A stretch of 16,932 bases of DNA from the NCBI GenBank assembly GCA_943908385.1, contig CALTTF010000035.1, forward strand, positions 1-16,932. Direction: 5' to 3'. This DNA comes from an uncultured Corynebacterium sp. Its GTDB lineage: Bacteria > Actinomycetota > Actinomycetes > Mycobacteriales > Mycobacteriaceae. The translations under genes were made by a program, and so were the position numbers. The notes under the pieces were generated by a model. The model was not told the origin of the DNA and ran no database searches. It saw only the letters and a program-made list of their open reading frames with translations. Positions 14,807 to 16,932 of this stretch are shown here, piece after piece. Each line of letters opens with the position of its first letter. Within the stretch, counting starts at the first letter, position 1.

Positions 14807-14878
14807 GAGCGAAAATATAAGGAATATAAGCCCGCGGCGAAATATAAAGAGTATAAAGAATATAAGCCATATAAAGGC
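14807..14878 (+). repeat. Array of eight 9-bp units, TATAA(A/G)-rich
   Basis: In 9-base steps the sequence reads GAGCGAAAA, TATAAGGAA, TATAAGCCC, GCGGCGAAA, TATAAAGAG, TATAAAGAA, TATAAGCCA, TATAAAGGC. Six units begin TATAA(A/G), at 14816, 14825, 14843, 14852, 14861 and 14870. The two (G)CGAAA units suggest that a longer block was duplicated. It lies between the lpdA stop and the ATPase start in otherwise GC-rich DNA. Each TATAA(A/G) resembles a -10 hexamer. No terminator for lpdA was found before it. Confidence 0.85.
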
Positions 14879-14922
14879 TTCCGTTTGAAACTCTTCCGCA
14901 CCCCCCGACCAGGAGGTTCGCC

Positions 14923-16062
14923 GTGGGCGCATCGCCGCGCAACCCATTCATTCCCACCTTCGGTGTCTCGCCGAGCGTGTTCGCGGGCCGGAACGCCGTC
15001 GTCGAGGCTTTCGGTCGCGGGCTGGAAGGTGGCGTCGGCGATCCGCGCCGCGCACTGCTCTTGTCCGGTCCGCGCGGCATCGGCAAGACCGTCACCCTGA
15101 ACGAGCTGGAAGATGAGGCAAAGCGCCGCGGCTGGGTCGTGCTCCGCGCGCAGCCGCACAACCTCGTCCCGCTCCTGGTGGACACCGCGATCCCGCACGC
15201 GCGGTCGACGCTGAGCCAGCAGCCGGAAGGCCGCCGCCGGATCACGGGCGTGAATATCGCGGGCATCGGGGGAGTGCGCAGCGAGATCGACGACGGCCAC
15301 GATCCCGCGCCGTCGCTCATCACGGGCCTGAATTCGCTTGCCGACGAAGCCGGCGCCGATTCCGGCATCCTCGTCACCGTCGATGAGGTGCAAAGCGCTC
15401 CGTCGGACCAGCTGTGGGAGCTCACCGCCGCGGTGCAGGACCTGATGCGGGACAACCGCAATATCGCCTTTGCGGCCGCTGGCCTGCCGGAGGGAATCGC
15501 CACCTTGCTGCAGCACCCGGGCACGACATTCTTGCGCCGCGCGCAGCACTCCAACCTGGGGCCGATGTCGCCGGAGCAGACCGCGGAGGTGCTGTCGCAG
15601 ACCGCAGAGGCGGGCGGGGCAGCATTCGATAATGAGGCATTGTGCCTGGCCGTGGGTATGAGCCGGGGCTACCCGTTCCTGATCCAGCTCATCGGCTTTC
15701 ACCTCTTCGAGCGTGCCGGTGCCGGCGGGACGATCACGGCCGGGGATGTGGAGGCGGTGCGCGACGATGTCCTGGACACCCTCGGCCAGCTGGTGCATGC
15801 ACCGGCGCTGAGCGGCGTTCCGCCGAAGCAGGAGGAATTCCTCGTCGCCATGGCGCAGGTGCAGGAAGAACTGGCGGCGGTGCCCACGGCGGCGATCGCG
15901 CGCGAACTCGGCGCCACGCCGCAGTCGTTGACCATGGCCCGGCAAGCGCTCTTGAGGCGGGAGCTGGTGTACAGCCCGAAGCACGGCTACCTGAACTTCA
16001 CTATCCCGCACATGGGGCACCACCTGCTGGGCAGGGGGCTGCGCGACAGCGGCTGGGATTAG
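14923..16062 (+). CDS. Orphan AAA+ ATPase with a probable winged-helix C-terminus
   Basis: A 379-residue P-loop ATPase of the AAA_16 / archaeal-ATPase/ORC-like kind. Walker A is GPRGIGKT (49-56), Walker B ILVTVDE (149-155), a sensor-1-like strand IAFAAAGLP lies at 181-189, and RGYPF (248-252) falls where family members have a GxP motif in the lid. After the lid, residues about 300-365 (KQEEFLVAMAQ...TAAIARELGATPQSLTMARQALLRRELVY) look like a winged helix with a DNA-binding helix, as in Orc1/Cdc6-type ATPases. No partner domain or effector (nuclease, TIR, protease) is present. The start is GTG 14923, with AGGAGG six bases upstream. It sits between lpdA and pyc, where I recall no gene in C. glutamicum, so it is probably accessory. 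Function unknown. Confidence 0.85.
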   Translation: MGASPRNPFIPTFGVSPSVFAGRNAVVEAFGRGLEGGVGDPRRALLLSGPRGIGKTVTLNELEDEAKRRGWVVLRAQPHNLVPLLVDTAIPHARSTLSQQPEGRRRITGVNIAGIGGVRSEIDDGHDPAPSLITGLNSLADEAGADSGILVTVDEVQSAPSDQLWELTAAVQDLMRDNRNIAFAAAGLPEGIATLLQHPGTTFLRRAQHSNLGPMSPEQTAEVLSQTAEAGGAAFDNEALCLAVGMSRGYPFLIQLIGFHLFERAGAGGTITAGDVEAVRDDVLDTLGQLVHAPALSGVPPKQEEFLVAMAQVQEELAAVPTAAIARELGATPQSLTMARQALLRRELVYSPKHGYLNFTIPHMGHHLLGRGLRDSGWD

Positions 16063-16169
16063 GGGGCGCGCCGAGCCGCAAGAGTAGCGGAGGTCACAGA
16101 GCTAGTCGGGGAGTGAGCCTTTAGAATCGGTGGGTGGTAATACACCTATCTGATTTAGGGGAGAACTCC

Positions 16170-16932
16170 ATGACTGGTCCTGACCACACGGCCGGAACCG
16201 AATCGGCGCACCTGCCCACGTTCAACAAGATTCTCGTGGCCAACCGCGGCGAGATCGCGGTGCGCGCTTTCCGCGCGGCGTTCGAGACGGGGGCGAAGAC
16301 CGTCGCGGTCTACCCGCGTGAGGACCGCCACTCCTTCCACCGTCCGTTCGCGGACGAGGCAGTGCAGATCGGCGACGAGGGCCAGCCGGTCCGCGCCTAC
16401 CTGTCCATCGACGAGATCATCCGCGCCGCGGAGAAGACCGGCGCGGACGCGGTCTACCCGGGCTACGGCTTCCTCTCCGAGCGGGCCGACCTGGCGCGGG
16501 CTTGCAGAGAGCGCGGCATCACCTTCATCGGCCCGACCGCCGAGACGCTGGACCTGACCGGCGACAAGGCTGCAGCGGTCCGTGCCGCCGAAGAGGCGGG
16601 CCTGCCGGTGCTCAAGGACTCCGAGGCCACCACCGACATCGACGAGCTGGTCGGCTGGGCGGACGATTTCGAGTTCCCCGTGTTCGTCAAGGCTGTCTCG
16701 GGCGGCGGCGGAAGGGGCATGCGCTTCGTCGATAAGCCGGAAAACCTGGCGTCGCTGGCGGCGGAAGCATCCCGCGAAGCTGAAGCCGCGTTCGGCGATG
16801 CGAATGTGTACCTCGAGCGCGCCGTGATCAACCCGCAGCACATCGAGGTGCAGATTCTGGGCGACGCGTCCGGCGACGTCATCCACCTCTACGAGCGCGA
16901 CTGCTCCGTGCAGCGCCGCCACCAGAAGGTCG
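16170..16932 (+). CDS. pyc: Pyruvate carboxylase, N-terminal part (3' end outside window)
   Basis: The first 254 residues of the biotin carboxylase domain of pyruvate carboxylase, which replenishes oxaloacetate from pyruvate and bicarbonate using ATP. Visible marks are KILVANRGEIAVRAFRAA (20-37), YPGYGFLSE (96-104), FIGPTAETLDLTGDK (119-133), the ATP-binding glycine loop SGGGGRGMR (177-185), and YERDCSVQRRHQK (241-253). YPREDRHSFHR (48-58) fits pyruvate carboxylase better than acyl-CoA carboxylases, which usually have a different segment here. Start ATG 16170 with AGGGGAGA ending six bases upstream. The full protein is normally about 1140 residues, so most of it, including the carboxyltransferase and biotin domains, is missing from the window. 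A 107-base gap separates it from the ATPase gene; no clear promoter was recognised there. Confidence 0.95.
   Translation, partial: MTGPDHTAGTESAHLPTFNKILVANRGEIAVRAFRAAFETGAKTVAVYPREDRHSFHRPFADEAVQIGDEGQPVRAYLSIDEIIRAAEKTGADAVYPGYGFLSERADLARACRERGITFIGPTAETLDLTGDKAAAVRAAEEAGLPVLKDSEATTDIDELVGWADDFEFPVFVKAVSGGGGRGMRFVDKPENLASLAAEASREAEAAFGDANVYLERAVINPQHIEVQILGDASGDVIHLYERDCSVQRRHQKV

Noticed and set aside
14783..14923. A plus-strand frame across the array reading as repeated Tyr-Lys-Glu/Pro tripeptides.
   Set aside because: A stop lies at 14780-14782 and no start codon precedes the array in this frame, so it is not translated as it stands.
14741..14947. A 68-codon minus-strand frame encoding a very hydrophobic stretch with a central Arg pair, reminiscent of small membrane toxins.
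   Set aside because: The hydrophobic residues simply result from reading the TATAA(A/G) array backwards (Ile/Leu/Phe codons). There is no ribosome site, and the rest of the frame is antisense to the ATPase start.
12067..16023. A 1318-codon open frame on the minus strand, antisense to the amidohydrolase, lpdA and ATPase genes.
   Set aside because: It is the shadow of GC-rich third positions in three genes with strong motifs on the other strand. It contains no recognisable domain and crosses intergenic regions and two ribosome sites.

Overview
The window looks like chromosomal DNA from a high-GC Gram-positive of the Corynebacterium type. The evidence is a GC-rich third-position codon pattern, several genes that appear to lack leaders (a TANNNT -10 box 6-8 bases before the start), a monomeric NADP isocitrate dehydrogenase, an LpdA-type flavoprotein reductase, a corynebacterial pyruvate carboxylase, and a gene set (icd, xthA, trpS, yhjD-like, dacB/C-like, upp, amidohydrolase, lpdA, pyc) that to my memory is broadly conserved in corynebacteria and partly in mycobacteria. 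The species cannot be named from sequence alone.

Layout. Left: the 5' two-thirds of icd (minus strand, running off the window), then divergent xthA. A compact toxin-antitoxin pair on the minus strand (Phd/YefM-type antitoxin followed by a PIN-domain toxin) sits between xthA and trpS. trpS ends at a strong hairpin and is followed by a YhjD/YihY-family membrane protein, whose 3' end overlaps the 3' end of the convergent D-alanyl-D-alanine carboxypeptidase gene by 41 bases. Divergent from that is a VIT/CCC1-type metal transporter with an iron-box-like palindrome in its promoter region.

Middle: a minus-strand group of three genes. It starts divergently from upp with a 94-residue helical protein, which overlaps (ATGA) an NlpC/P60 cell-wall peptidase that lacks a signal peptide, followed after 33 bases by a protein of unknown function built on an internal duplication. 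The first two resemble a type VII (ESX) secreted pair and are the best candidate here for an undescribed system.

Right: upp, an XRE-family regulator, an M20 amidohydrolase and an LpdA-type reductase lacking both redox cysteines. Next come a 72-base array of 9-bp units built on TATAA(A/G), an orphan AAA+ ATPase with a probable winged-helix C-terminus, and the 5' end of pyc. The ATPase with its AT-rich array and the toxin-antitoxin pair look like accessory insertions into an otherwise conserved housekeeping stretch.

Functionally the core genes serve central metabolism (icd, pyc), DNA repair (xthA), translation (trpS), pyrimidine salvage (upp) and cell-wall remodelling (carboxypeptidase, NlpC/P60). 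No tRNA, rRNA, CRISPR array or insertion sequence was recognised. No stretch above 200 bases lacks a gene.
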